Assembly (NCBI GenBank): GCA_017478485.1
Contig: JAFVDI010000003.1
Span: 124,001-188,000, forward strand
Direction: 5' to 3'
From: Clostridiales bacterium
GTDB lineage: Bacteria; Bacillota; Clostridia; Saccharofermentanales; Saccharofermentanaceae
Length of the DNA stretch: 64,000 bases
Each line of letters opens with the position of its first letter. The first letter of the stretch is position 1. This document shows, in pieces, positions 48,556-56,409 of the stretch. The notes beneath the pieces were generated by a model that saw only the letters and a list, made by a program, of their open reading frames with translations, was not told the DNA's origin and ran no database searches. The position numbers were made by a program, and so were the translations under genes.

Positions 48556-49125
48556 ATGGCTAAGAAGATCAACGCGGTGCTGGGCATCTCGATTATAGTT
48601 ATATTTCTGGTCCATATCCTTTATGAGATCGTTGCTTATCTGACGTTTTATTACAACCCGGCCGTTACCAAGATCATTGCCTATACCGCTCTCGTTGCAG
48701 TTGTCCTTCACATTCTTTTGAGCGTTTACATCGTGGCTTTTGTTCATGACAAAGGGAAGGGAATGAAATATCCGGCATTAAACGCGAGGACGCTCATTCA
48801 GCGCATCACCGCCGTTCTTATGACCGTTCTGGTCATCTTTCACATGAATACTTTTATGCTCTTGTCCATGAACGCAAAGACCAACATGCCGGCCTTTGTA
48901 CTCGTACTTGCCGTTCAGATAATATTCTATGCATCCGTTCTTTTGCATGTGGCAGTTTCTGCGGGGAACGCCCTGATCACACTGGGCATGGTCACATCAG
49001 GCAAGACACGGAAAAAGATTGATATTGTTGTCTGGATCATCTGTGCCATCCTGTTTGCTGCAGCTTCGGTCATTATCGTTAAGACACAGGTCGCAATGTT
49101 CCTCGGCCAGGGAGGTGCATCATGA
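48556..49125 (+). CDS. Membrane cytochrome b subunit of a fumarate reductase/succinate dehydrogenase-like complex
   Basis: The 189-aa protein has five hydrophobic segments. Single histidines sit inside the first four (His20, His52, His96, His131), the arrangement expected for two bis-histidine hemes b as in diheme SdhC/FrdC proteins of Bacillus and Wolinella. I recognise it more by this pattern and context than by overall sequence. It would anchor the flavoprotein and iron-sulfur subunits encoded next and pass electrons to or from menaquinone. Its stop overlaps the flavoprotein start (ATGA). Confidence 0.75.
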   Translation: MAKKINAVLGISIIVIFLVHILYEIVAYLTFYYNPAVTKIIAYTALVAVVLHILLSVYIVAFVHDKGKGMKYPALNARTLIQRITAVLMTVLVIFHMNTFMLLSMNAKTNMPAFVLVLAVQIIFYASVLLHVAVSAGNALITLGMVTSGKTRKKIDIVVWIICAILFAAASVIIVKTQVAMFLGQGGAS

Positions 49126-50747
49126 ACAGGGTTCTGATAATAGGAAGCGGAATATCCGGACTTACCTGTGCCATTGAAGCTGCTAAAACCGGTTCTAAAG
49201 TTATCCTTGTTTCGCCATTTCCGTCTGAGAGATCGCAGTCAGTTCTTGCTGCAGGCGGTATAAATGCCGTTATGACCGCAGATGACGGAGACAGCATCGA
49301 ACAGCACATTCAAGATACGCTCAAAGGCGGAAACTATATTGCGGGAGAAAAGGCTGTCAGGGGCTTGTGCGAAGCAGCTCCTGACATCGTGAAGTGGCTT
49401 GAGAGCCTCGGTACCGTATTCAGCAGGGATAAGGACGGAAGCATCAGCAGACGCGCGTTCGGAGGCCAGAGTTTCCCGAGAACACACTATGCGGGAACTT
49501 CGACCGGCAAACAGATCGTTACCGCGCTCGTTATGGAAGCAAGACGTCTGGAGGGCCTTGGACTTATCGAGAGACGTTACTGGACTGATTTTTATTCAGC
49601 GCTGATCAAGGATGGCGTTTGTTACGGAGCGATGCTCTACAGCGAGGCTGCAAGGACCATCGAAGCGGTTACGGCTGATGCTGTCGTCATGGCAACAGGC
49701 GGCCAGAATGCGCTTTTCGGGAAAACGACCGGATCGACGCAGTGCGACGGATATGCAGCAGGCAAGCTGCTTACGCAGGGTGCAGAACTCAAGAACCTTG
49801 AATTCGTCCAGTATCATCCGACAACTGTCGTTACGGATCAGAAGAAGATACTCGTATCGGAGGCTGCAAGGGGAGAGGGCGGAAGGCTCTTCTACGAGGA
49901 AGCCGGCAAGCGTGTCTACTTCATGGAGGATCTCTATGGCGAAAAAGGCAATCTCATGCCGAGAGATATAGTATCCAAATGCATGTATGAGACCGGAAGG
50001 CAGATCTATCTGGATGTATCCTTTTTGGGCAGGAAAAAGATATTGGAACGTATCCCTGAGGTTTACGATCTGTGCCTGAAATACAAGAACACTGATATCT
50101 CAAAAGAACCGGTACCTGTCGTGCCTTCCGTGCATTTCTTCATGGGCGGTCTTGCAGTTGATTTAAGGCATCGGACAAACATAAAGAATCTGTATGCCAT
50201 TGGCGAATGCGCATCCATGTATCACGGCGCGAACAGGCTCGGAGGCAATTCGCTCCTGGCTGCGATATACGGCGGTAAGACCGCGGCAGCAGATCTTTCG
50301 GGAAACAAGACTGATTCACCTGATTGGAGCAATGAAATAAAGATCGAAAATGAGAAACTTGCCGAAAGAAGAAAGTCGGAGAGCACGTTCCCTGTAATGT
50401 ATGTAAGAGGGCTTTTGGCTGATACGGTCAACAGCACACTGGGCATCGTCAGAGAGAAAAGCGCGCTTGAGAACGGAATAAACAGTATTGATTACTATCT
50501 GAGCATTGCAGGCAAGATCAATTATGACAGGTCGGAACTCGAATACTTCGGCTACAGTCTCGAAGGCATTTTGAATCTTGCCAAGGCGACTCTCGTTGCG
50601 GCCGAAAGCAGAAAAGAGAGCAGGGGGGCACATTTGAGGAGTGACTATCCTGAAAGGTCTGATGATTATAAGGCATCAACGATCGTAAGCTTAAAAGACG
50701 GCCGGATCTCCACAAGACTGATAAATGAGGATGATTATGAAGGTTAA
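49122..50747 (+). CDS. Flavoprotein subunit of a fumarate reductase/succinate dehydrogenase-like complex
   Basis: A 541-aa FAD protein. The dinucleotide-binding start is VLIIGSGISGLTCA; AAGGINAV, QYHPT, ARGEGG, PRDIV, HFFMGG and GANRLGGNSLL match the SdhA/FrdA/NadB superfamily. Substrate residues (His in HPT, Arg in ARGEGG, His in HFFMGG, Arg in NRLGG) are retained. The covalent FAD histidine of SdhA/FrdA (RSHT) is replaced by Gln39 (RSQS), so the FAD is probably bound non-covalently. Placement between a cytochrome b and an iron-sulfur subunit favours a fumarate-reductase-like role over L-aspartate oxidase. Confidence 0.85.
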   Translation: MNRVLIIGSGISGLTCAIEAAKTGSKVILVSPFPSERSQSVLAAGGINAVMTADDGDSIEQHIQDTLKGGNYIAGEKAVRGLCEAAPDIVKWLESLGTVFSRDKDGSISRRAFGGQSFPRTHYAGTSTGKQIVTALVMEARRLEGLGLIERRYWTDFYSALIKDGVCYGAMLYSEAARTIEAVTADAVVMATGGQNALFGKTTGSTQCDGYAAGKLLTQGAELKNLEFVQYHPTTVVTDQKKILVSEAARGEGGRLFYEEAGKRVYFMEDLYGEKGNLMPRDIVSKCMYETGRQIYLDVSFLGRKKILERIPEVYDLCLKYKNTDISKEPVPVVPSVHFFMGGLAVDLRHRTNIKNLYAIGECASMYHGANRLGGNSLLAAIYGGKTAAADLSGNKTDSPDWSNEIKIENEKLAERRKSESTFPVMYVRGLLADTVNSTLGIVREKSALENGINSIDYYLSIAGKINYDRSELEYFGYSLEGILNLAKATLVAAESRKESRGAHLRSDYPERSDDYKASTIVSLKDGRISTRLINEDDYEG

Positions 50748-51414
50748 GATAAAAAGGCAGCAGCATCCGGGTGCCGAGCCCTACTGGCAGACATTTGACT
50801 ATGACGGAGACGGGAATGCTTCTGTCGCAGCTGTATTGGATTACATAAACTACAGGGATGACATCGTTGATTCGGACGGAAACGCTGCTGAAAGGATATC
50901 GTGGGAGTGTTCTTGTCTTCAGGGTATGTGCGGCGGCTGCGCAATGGTAATAAACAATGTTCCGAGGCTCGCATGCGATACTTTTGTAAGAGACCTCAAA
51001 GGCAGTGTGATCACCATAGAGCCGCTCAGAAAATTCCCTGTTATCTGTGACCTTGTCGTTGACAGAGGAATAATCCAGGAGAATCTCAGGAAGATAAATA
51101 CTTATATCGGCGAATACCATAAAGAGACTGAAAAGGACCATGAACTTGAATATCAGATCGGAAGATGTCTTAAGTGCGGCCTTTGTCTTGAGGCATGCCC
51201 GAACTATGTGAAAGGTGAGAACTTCTATGGTCCGCTTTTCGCAAATGACAGTTTCTTTGTTTTTTCAAGGAGCAAGGGCAGCGGAAAGCAGATAAAGACA
51301 GACTACAATGAGCATTTTGCCAAAGGCTGTTCAAAGTCGCTTGCATGCGAGAAAGTGTGTCCCATGAATATCAGCACACTGGCCGCAATGGCTAAAATGA
51401 ACAGAAATCACTGA
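50737..51414 (+). CDS. Iron-sulfur subunit of a fumarate reductase/succinate dehydrogenase-like complex
   Basis: A 225-aa protein with a plant-type 2Fe-2S domain (CLQGMCGGC, then a fourth Cys after 11 residues). A bacterial ferredoxin-type domain follows, with CLKCGLCLEACP and a second set in CSKSLACEKVCP, which is the standard cluster arrangement of SdhB/FrdB. It transfers electrons between flavin and the membrane subunit. The ATG at 50737, five bases after GAGGA, is chosen among three closely spaced ATGs (50725, 50731, 50737); it overlaps the flavoprotein gene by 11 bp, showing coupling. Confidence 0.9.
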   Translation: MKVKIKRQQHPGAEPYWQTFDYDGDGNASVAAVLDYINYRDDIVDSDGNAAERISWECSCLQGMCGGCAMVINNVPRLACDTFVRDLKGSVITIEPLRKFPVICDLVVDRGIIQENLRKINTYIGEYHKETEKDHELEYQIGRCLKCGLCLEACPNYVKGENFYGPLFANDSFFVFSRSKGSGKQIKTDYNEHFAKGCSKSLACEKVCPMNISTLAAMAKMNRNH

Positions 51415-51497
51415 TTTCTTCCGTCAGTTACGACTAACTCACCTTGATATAATTATTGAATAAGCGGTTATCCGCATTTCTTTCGGGAGGTATCGGA

Positions 51498-52622
51498 ATG
51501 GAAAAGTCTAAGGTCTATTTCACTGATTTCAGGACGGGACTGGGTGTTTCACTTACGGCAAAACTTCAGAAACTCATCAAGCTCGCGGGCATTTCAACGA
51601 TCGATTTTAATAACAAGTTCGTTGCCATCAAGATGCATTTCGGTGAACTCGGAAACCTTGCTTATCTGAGGCCTAACTATGCCAAGGCGGTTGCCGATGT
51701 AATTAAAGAGAACGGCGGAATGCCTTTCCTTACGGACTGCAACACTTTATATCCCGGAAGCAGAAAGCATGCGCTTGAACACATGGACTGCGCAAACATC
51801 AACGGATTCAACACGGTTACCACAGGCTGCCAGATAATAATCGCTGACGGTCTGCGCGGGACCGATGACATAATCGTTCCCGTTCCTAACGGTGAATACT
51901 GTAAGGAAGCATATATCGGACGCGCCGTGATGGATGCGGATATCTTTATCTCGCTTACGCATTTTAAAGGTCATGAGCAGGCAGGTTTCGGCGGTGCCAT
52001 CAAGAATATCGGAATGGGATGCGGATCCCGTGCAGGTAAGATGCAGCAGCACCAGAGCGGACATCCTCATGTTATCTATGACAGCTGCCGTGGCTGCAGG
52101 AGATGCTCGAAAGAATGCGGCTCTGATGCGATCTATTACGAAGAGGGCAAGGCCTGGATCGATCCCGACAAGTGCAAGGGCTGCGGACGTTGCATAGGTG
52201 CGTGTGCGTTTGATGCGATCGAGAATGACAACTGGAACGCAGCATCGCTCCTGGGCTGCAAGATGGCTGAATATACTGCGGCGGTAATAAGCGGCAGACC
52301 GAATTTCCATATTTCACTTATCACTGACGTATCGCCGAACTGTGACTGTCACGGTGAGAACGATGCTCCGATCCTTCCTGACATCGGTATGCTCGCTTCT
52401 TTTGATCCGGTGGCTCTCGACCAGGCAAGCGTTGATCTGTGTGCCAAGGCGGATCCGATCAGGAACAGTCAGCTTGGTGACAACATGGCAAGTCCTCATT
52501 TCCACGATCACGGTGATCACTGGCACAACAGCAATCCCAACGTTTCATGGGCTGAAACGCTTGAACATGCCGAAAAGATAGGCATCGGTACCCGTGAATA
52601 CGAACTGATCTCAATGAAGTGA
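51498..52622 (+). CDS. DUF362 protein with two 4Fe-4S clusters
   Basis: A 374-aa protein. The DUF362 core (FGELGNLAYLRP, FISLTHFKGHEQAGFGGAIKN, SFDPVALDQASVD) surrounds a two-cluster ferredoxin insert, CRGCRRCSKECG and CKGCGRCIGACA (about residues 195-245). Members are iron-sulfur proteins of uncertain redox function in anaerobes. A His-rich stretch (HFHDHGDHWH) near residue 340 may bind a metal. The ATG at 51498 follows GGGAGG. A TATAAT at 51448-51453 suggests its own promoter, although the -35 is poor. It begins a run of closely spaced redox genes. Confidence 0.85.
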   Translation: MEKSKVYFTDFRTGLGVSLTAKLQKLIKLAGISTIDFNNKFVAIKMHFGELGNLAYLRPNYAKAVADVIKENGGMPFLTDCNTLYPGSRKHALEHMDCANINGFNTVTTGCQIIIADGLRGTDDIIVPVPNGEYCKEAYIGRAVMDADIFISLTHFKGHEQAGFGGAIKNIGMGCGSRAGKMQQHQSGHPHVIYDSCRGCRRCSKECGSDAIYYEEGKAWIDPDKCKGCGRCIGACAFDAIENDNWNAASLLGCKMAEYTAAVISGRPNFHISLITDVSPNCDCHGENDAPILPDIGMLASFDPVALDQASVDLCAKADPIRNSQLGDNMASPHFHDHGDHWHNSNPNVSWAETLEHAEKIGIGTREYELISMK

Positions 52623-52650
52623 AAATATAAAAGCGGCAGGGGGCAGAAGT

Positions 52651-53496
52651 ATGAAAATCGTGTTAGCCGGTGCTTACGGCAATCTTGGTGCGGATATATT
52701 TAGGACGCTGACAAAGCAGGGGCATGAGGTGACCGCGCTCGATATGATGCAAAGAGATATCGGTGTCGGTTCGGGATTTAAGTTTATCAAGGTCGATGTT
52801 ACTGACCCGAAGACTCTGGAGGGCGTCTGTGACGGTGCAGATGCCGTGATCACCACGGTCGGCCTTACCAAAGGATCTGCAACTGTAAGCAATTACGACA
52901 TTGATTATCAGGGAAACCTGAACCTGCTTAACGAAGCAAAAAGGGCGGGCATAAAGAACTTTGTGTATATCTCCGTAATTAAGGCTGATACTGCGCCTGA
53001 TGTTCCGATGGTACATGCGAAGTATCTTTTCGAGGAGGAGCTCAAAAAGAGCGGGCTGACCTATGTCATCCACCGTCCGACAGGATATTTCTATGACATC
53101 ATAAAGGTGTTCAGGCCAATGATCGAGAAGGGCAAGGTAACGCTGCTTGGCAAGAACCCAGTCTATGCAAACATCGTTTCGACTGAGGATTTTGCAAAGT
53201 TTATCGTAGATCACATTACCGATGAGAACGTAACGTATTCCGTCGGAGGAAAAGAAAAGTATTCATATGAAGAGATCGCCAGGATGTGCTTTGAGGCAGC
53301 AGGTAAAGAACCTGTGATAAAGAGGGCGTCACCCGGAATATTCGATATGCTTGCCTGGATCAACAAGCTTAAGAAGAACGGCAAGGAAGCAGTGATCAGG
53401 TTCTCGAAATGGACTCTTACGCATGACATGGTGGGTGACACCGTTGTTGGCGACATGAGTTTTGCAGAGTACATCAAAAAGAGTTTTTCAAAATGA
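52651..53496 (+). CDS. NAD(P)-binding SDR/NmrA-like protein
   Basis: The 281-aa protein starts with a Rossmann motif (GAYGNLG) and follows the atypical extended-SDR pattern used by NmrA-like and NADH-ubiquinone-reductase-like proteins. YISVI is at the strand-5 position, with no clear Tyr-x3-Lys catalytic pair, so it may be a redox sensor or sugar-nucleotide/NAD(P) protein rather than a classical dehydrogenase. AGGGGG precedes the ATG. Its stop overlaps the next start (ATGA), so it is coupled to the unrecognised gene and the EFR1 gene. Confidence 0.75.
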   Translation: MKIVLAGAYGNLGADIFRTLTKQGHEVTALDMMQRDIGVGSGFKFIKVDVTDPKTLEGVCDGADAVITTVGLTKGSATVSNYDIDYQGNLNLLNEAKRAGIKNFVYISVIKADTAPDVPMVHAKYLFEEELKKSGLTYVIHRPTGYFYDIIKVFRPMIEKGKVTLLGKNPVYANIVSTEDFAKFIVDHITDENVTYSVGGKEKYSYEEIARMCFEAAGKEPVIKRASPGIFDMLAWINKLKKNGKEAVIRFSKWTLTHDMVGDTVVGDMSFAEYIKKSFSK

Positions 53497-54152
53497 TCGG
53501 CAGTATCATACAAAGGATAACCGGGCTTTGCGAAGAAAGCCGGGCAGTCCGTCTTCCCGCGGACTGTTATACTGATATGAAATATCCGAAGCTGCTGCCT
53601 TTGATGCGTTTCCATGTTGACTGTTTCAATGTCCCGGGATTCGGACATGTGATGATGATGCACACAACGACAAAGATGGGAATGGAACTGATCACAGCAT
53701 CGTTTATGCCGTCTGAATGCGTTGATCTTCCTTATCTGCTCCTTGATGCGATGAGCATGAAGAAAAAACGCTGCGTTTTCGTTGAGTATTACGGCTGCGG
53801 AATGGAAGAGCTAACAGATGACGGATTGAAAGACGTCTATGACAGGTACTGCGGGCTTCCGGATTATGATGAAAAAGAGAATTGGTATATCAGGGAGAGA
53901 ATGCCGTATTCGCTTATAAAGACGGGCGAACCTAATGAACTGGCGGACATGGCGGCCGATTCCGTAAAGGCTTATCTCGGGGCGGTTTCGGGATCCAGGT
54001 TCATTCCGGAATATAAGGACAGGCTGAAGGCTTTCAGAGAAAGAATGATCACGGAAGGCAACCCGTCGAGCAAAACTCTTAATATGCTCCTTAAAGAGGA
54101 CGGGGCAAGGTCGTTCATGGAAAGCGTCATTATGCCTCTTAAGGAGGTCTGA
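53493..54152 (+). CDS. Unrecognised 219-aa protein in a redox operon
   Basis: I do not recognise the family with confidence. The protein is soluble, with no signal peptide or helix long enough to span a membrane. A central stretch runs from MRFHVDCFNV through MELITASFMP and DLPYLLLDA to RCVFVEYYGCG. This pattern is loosely like ferredoxin-dependent bilin reductases (hydrophobic beta strands, then D-L-P, then a basic residue and a strand), but that is a weak impression. The C-terminal half is helical and charged. It is coupled by ATGA overlap to the SDR gene and lies 1 bp before a flavodoxin/ferredoxin gene, so it may be a partner or client of low-potential electron transfer. Confidence 0.6.
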   Translation: MIGSIIQRITGLCEESRAVRLPADCYTDMKYPKLLPLMRFHVDCFNVPGFGHVMMMHTTTKMGMELITASFMPSECVDLPYLLLDAMSMKKKRCVFVEYYGCGMEELTDDGLKDVYDRYCGLPDYDEKENWYIRERMPYSLIKTGEPNELADMAADSVKAYLGAVSGSRFIPEYKDRLKAFRERMITEGNPSSKTLNMLLKEDGARSFMESVIMPLKEV

Positions 54153-54153
54153 C

Positions 54154-54927
54154 ATGGTATTTTACTTTTCGGGAACTGGCAACAGCAGATTCGTCGCCAG
54201 GAATATCGCAAGAGTGTTAGGACAGGAACTTGCCGATATTACGGAATATACCAAAAAACAGGAACGTCCGGTGTTTTGTGAAACCGGCGTATATGTTTTC
54301 GTATGTCCGTCATATATGTCCGCACCTGCCAGGTCAATGACGGATTTCATCGAATGGGCTGGATTTCCCTCGGGGATCAAGGCGTACTTTATCGTCACAT
54401 GCGCAGCTTCAATGGGTATCACGCCCAGGGTCGCAAGCGAGTTGTGTACGAAAAAAGGCTTTGAATACATGGGCGCAGCTCAGATCGAAATGCCTCAGAA
54501 CTATATAGCTCTGTTCAATACGAAGCAGGTCGAGGAAAACATCGACATAATCGAAAAAGCCGAGATCGAGATCGAAAGGATATCCGGGCTGATCAAAGAA
54601 GGCAAAATGATCGAGACAAAAAAGATCGGAGCAGTCGAGTACTCGGTTACCAAGTGGGTTAGGGATGTGTACTATAAAGACTTCATGAAGACCGCGAAAT
54701 TCAGAGCAACTGACAAGTGTATCTCTTGCCGAAAATGCGTTAATATCTGTCCGTTGTCAAATATTTCCATGAAGGATGACAGACCGGTATGGGGCAGAAA
54801 CTGCACCCATTGCATGGCTTGCATTAACCAGTGTCCGGCCGACGCTATAGAGTACGGGAAAGGCACTGCTGGTAAGCCCCGCTATAAAGGGCCTGATTCG
54901 ACTTTGGGTGCGAAAAGACCTTCTTAA
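54154..54927 (+). CDS. EFR1-family flavodoxin/ferredoxin fusion protein
   Basis: A 257-aa protein. The N-terminal flavodoxin-like domain has the FMN phosphate loop FSGTGNSR near residue 5. The C-terminal domain has two 4Fe-4S motifs, CISCRKCVNICP and CTHCMACINQCP. Proteins of this EFR1 type are common in Clostridia and are thought to carry low-potential electrons between ferredoxin pools and partner enzymes. It starts one base after the unrecognised gene, with AAGGAGG overlapping that gene's end, so the two are made together. Confidence 0.9.
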   Translation: MVFYFSGTGNSRFVARNIARVLGQELADITEYTKKQERPVFCETGVYVFVCPSYMSAPARSMTDFIEWAGFPSGIKAYFIVTCAASMGITPRVASELCTKKGFEYMGAAQIEMPQNYIALFNTKQVEENIDIIEKAEIEIERISGLIKEGKMIETKKIGAVEYSVTKWVRDVYYKDFMKTAKFRATDKCISCRKCVNICPLSNISMKDDRPVWGRNCTHCMACINQCPADAIEYGKGTAGKPRYKGPDSTLGAKRPS

Positions 54928-54955
54928 AGCAATAGATTGACCAAGGACTTTGTTG

Positions 54956-55246
54956 ATGGATACATTTGTTGGGGCAGTATTACTTATCTACATTGCATTT
55001 GCCGTAATGCTTGTTTCCGGCTTGGCAATGTCTTTTTTCTGCTTATGGTTTAACATACGGAAAAAGCACTCCGTTCTGACAATTATTTTTTCAATATTGG
55101 TTTTCCCATTGATTTATATCCCTGTAAGATATACAGTTGGGTTCGCATTTGGCAGAAGTATTTTTATTGTTCTGTTTCCTTATTGCGTTTTTATGTTGGT
55201 TTGGGCGATATTAAACCTGAATGGCAAGACGAAAGGGAACAAATAA
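54956..55246 (+). CDS. Small three-helix membrane protein, unrecognised
   Basis: The 96-aa protein has three hydrophobic segments (about 6-30, 40-58 and 65-88) with basic loops and no motif I recognise. The ATG at 54956 follows AAGGA with 8-base spacing; two TTG codons lie just upstream. The gene is visibly more AT-rich than its neighbours and uses T-rich codons, which may point to recent acquisition. It ends just before the cysteine desulfurase start. Confidence 0.6.
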   Translation: MDTFVGAVLLIYIAFAVMLVSGLAMSFFCLWFNIRKKHSVLTIIFSILVFPLIYIPVRYTVGFAFGRSIFIVLFPYCVFMLVWAILNLNGKTKGNK

Positions 55247-55259
55247 CGGTGGAATGAAG

Positions 55260-56399
55260 ATGATCTATTTTGATAACAGTGCAACGACTTTCGTTTCGGA
55301 AGCAGTAAGGGCGAAGATCCTTGAGCTTACCGATGATACGGTATCTGCAAATCCGGGCTCGCTTCATAAGCTCGGTACTAAAGCAGCCGAGCTCTATGAG
55401 GGCATCAGGAAAGATACTGCATCGCTTCTGGGTGCCAAAAATGAAGAGATATTCTTTACGTCATGCGCTACAGAAAGTGCAAACACCGCCATCAAAGGCT
55501 ACATGAGCCGGAATAAGAGAGCAGGAAACGCTGTTATCTCAACAAGGACCGAGCATAAAGCAACGCTCGAATGCCTTGAGTATCTGTCAAAGCTCGGATA
55601 TGAGATCAGATACGTCAAAGTAGGTCCTGATGGCAAACCCGTTATAGAGAGTCTTGAAGAAGAACTCAATAAAGGCGGAGTTGCTCTTGCATGCTTCACG
55701 CTCGTTAATAACGAGACGGGATCGGTACTTCCTTTCGGTGAGATATCCAAGACTGTTAAGGCGTTGTCGCCTTCAACGGCCATATATCTCGACTGCGTTC
55801 AGGCGCTGGGTAAGATGCCGATCAATCTTTCTTCGTTTGGCGCTGACATGTGTTCTTTCTCAGGCCATAAGATCCATTCCGTCAAAGGCAACGGCGTCCT
55901 GTATGTCAAAAAAGGCGTGAGGATCGATCCTTTGATCCTTGGCGGCGGCCAGCAGGAAGGCATGCGTTCAGGTACTCAGAGTCCTGTGCTCGCCGGTGCT
56001 TTTCTCGCCGCGCTCAAAGAAGTGTCTTCGGGCATTGAAGAGGCAGCGGCAAAGACAGCGGAGATCAATGCTTATCTTCGTAAGGAACTTGCCGATAGAG
56101 ACGCGATCATCCTTTCACCGGAAGATGCACTTCCATACGTGCTCAATGTCTCTTTCAAAGGCTTCGAATCCGAGACGATGCTTCATTGTCTTGAAATATA
56201 CGATATATATGTCTCTACGGTATCTGCTTGTTCTTCCAAGGCTAAAAAGGTATCCTATGTGCTGCTCGAGTCAGGCGTTGACAGAAAAGTGGCAGCAAAT
56301 GCCGTAAGGCTCTCATTCTCGCGTTATAATACGATGGAAGAGGCGGAAGAATTCATCAGACGCGTTGACGAGATATACGAACAATTTCTTTTGAAGTGA
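55260..56399 (+). CDS. Cysteine desulfurase (NifS/IscS family)
   Basis: An aminotransferase class V enzyme of about 380 aa. It starts MIYFDNSATT, has the PLP lysine in SGHKIHSVKG (Lys204) and the catalytic cysteine in SACSS (Cys324). It mobilises sulfur from cysteine as a persulfide. The gene directly precedes thiI (11 bp), so it probably supplies sulfur for 4-thiouridine in tRNA, as the dedicated NifS-like partners do in Bacillus. The start at 55260 follows GGTGGA at good spacing; the ATG at 55254 is an alternative adding two residues. Confidence 0.93.
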   Translation: MIYFDNSATTFVSEAVRAKILELTDDTVSANPGSLHKLGTKAAELYEGIRKDTASLLGAKNEEIFFTSCATESANTAIKGYMSRNKRAGNAVISTRTEHKATLECLEYLSKLGYEIRYVKVGPDGKPVIESLEEELNKGGVALACFTLVNNETGSVLPFGEISKTVKALSPSTAIYLDCVQALGKMPINLSSFGADMCSFSGHKIHSVKGNGVLYVKKGVRIDPLILGGGQQEGMRSGTQSPVLAGAFLAALKEVSSGIEEAAAKTAEINAYLRKELADRDAIILSPEDALPYVLNVSFKGFESETMLHCLEIYDIYVSTVSACSSKAKKVSYVLLESGVDRKVAANAVRLSFSRYNTMEEAEEFIRRVDEIYEQFLLK

Positions 56400-56409
56400 G
56401 GATCATATA

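Noticed and set aside
49122..50747. L-aspartate oxidase (NadB)
   Set aside because: The missing covalent-FAD histidine fits NadB, but the GANRLGGNSLL region and the flanking cytochrome b and iron-sulfur genes fit a fumarate-reductase-like complex better, and no nadA or nadC is nearby.
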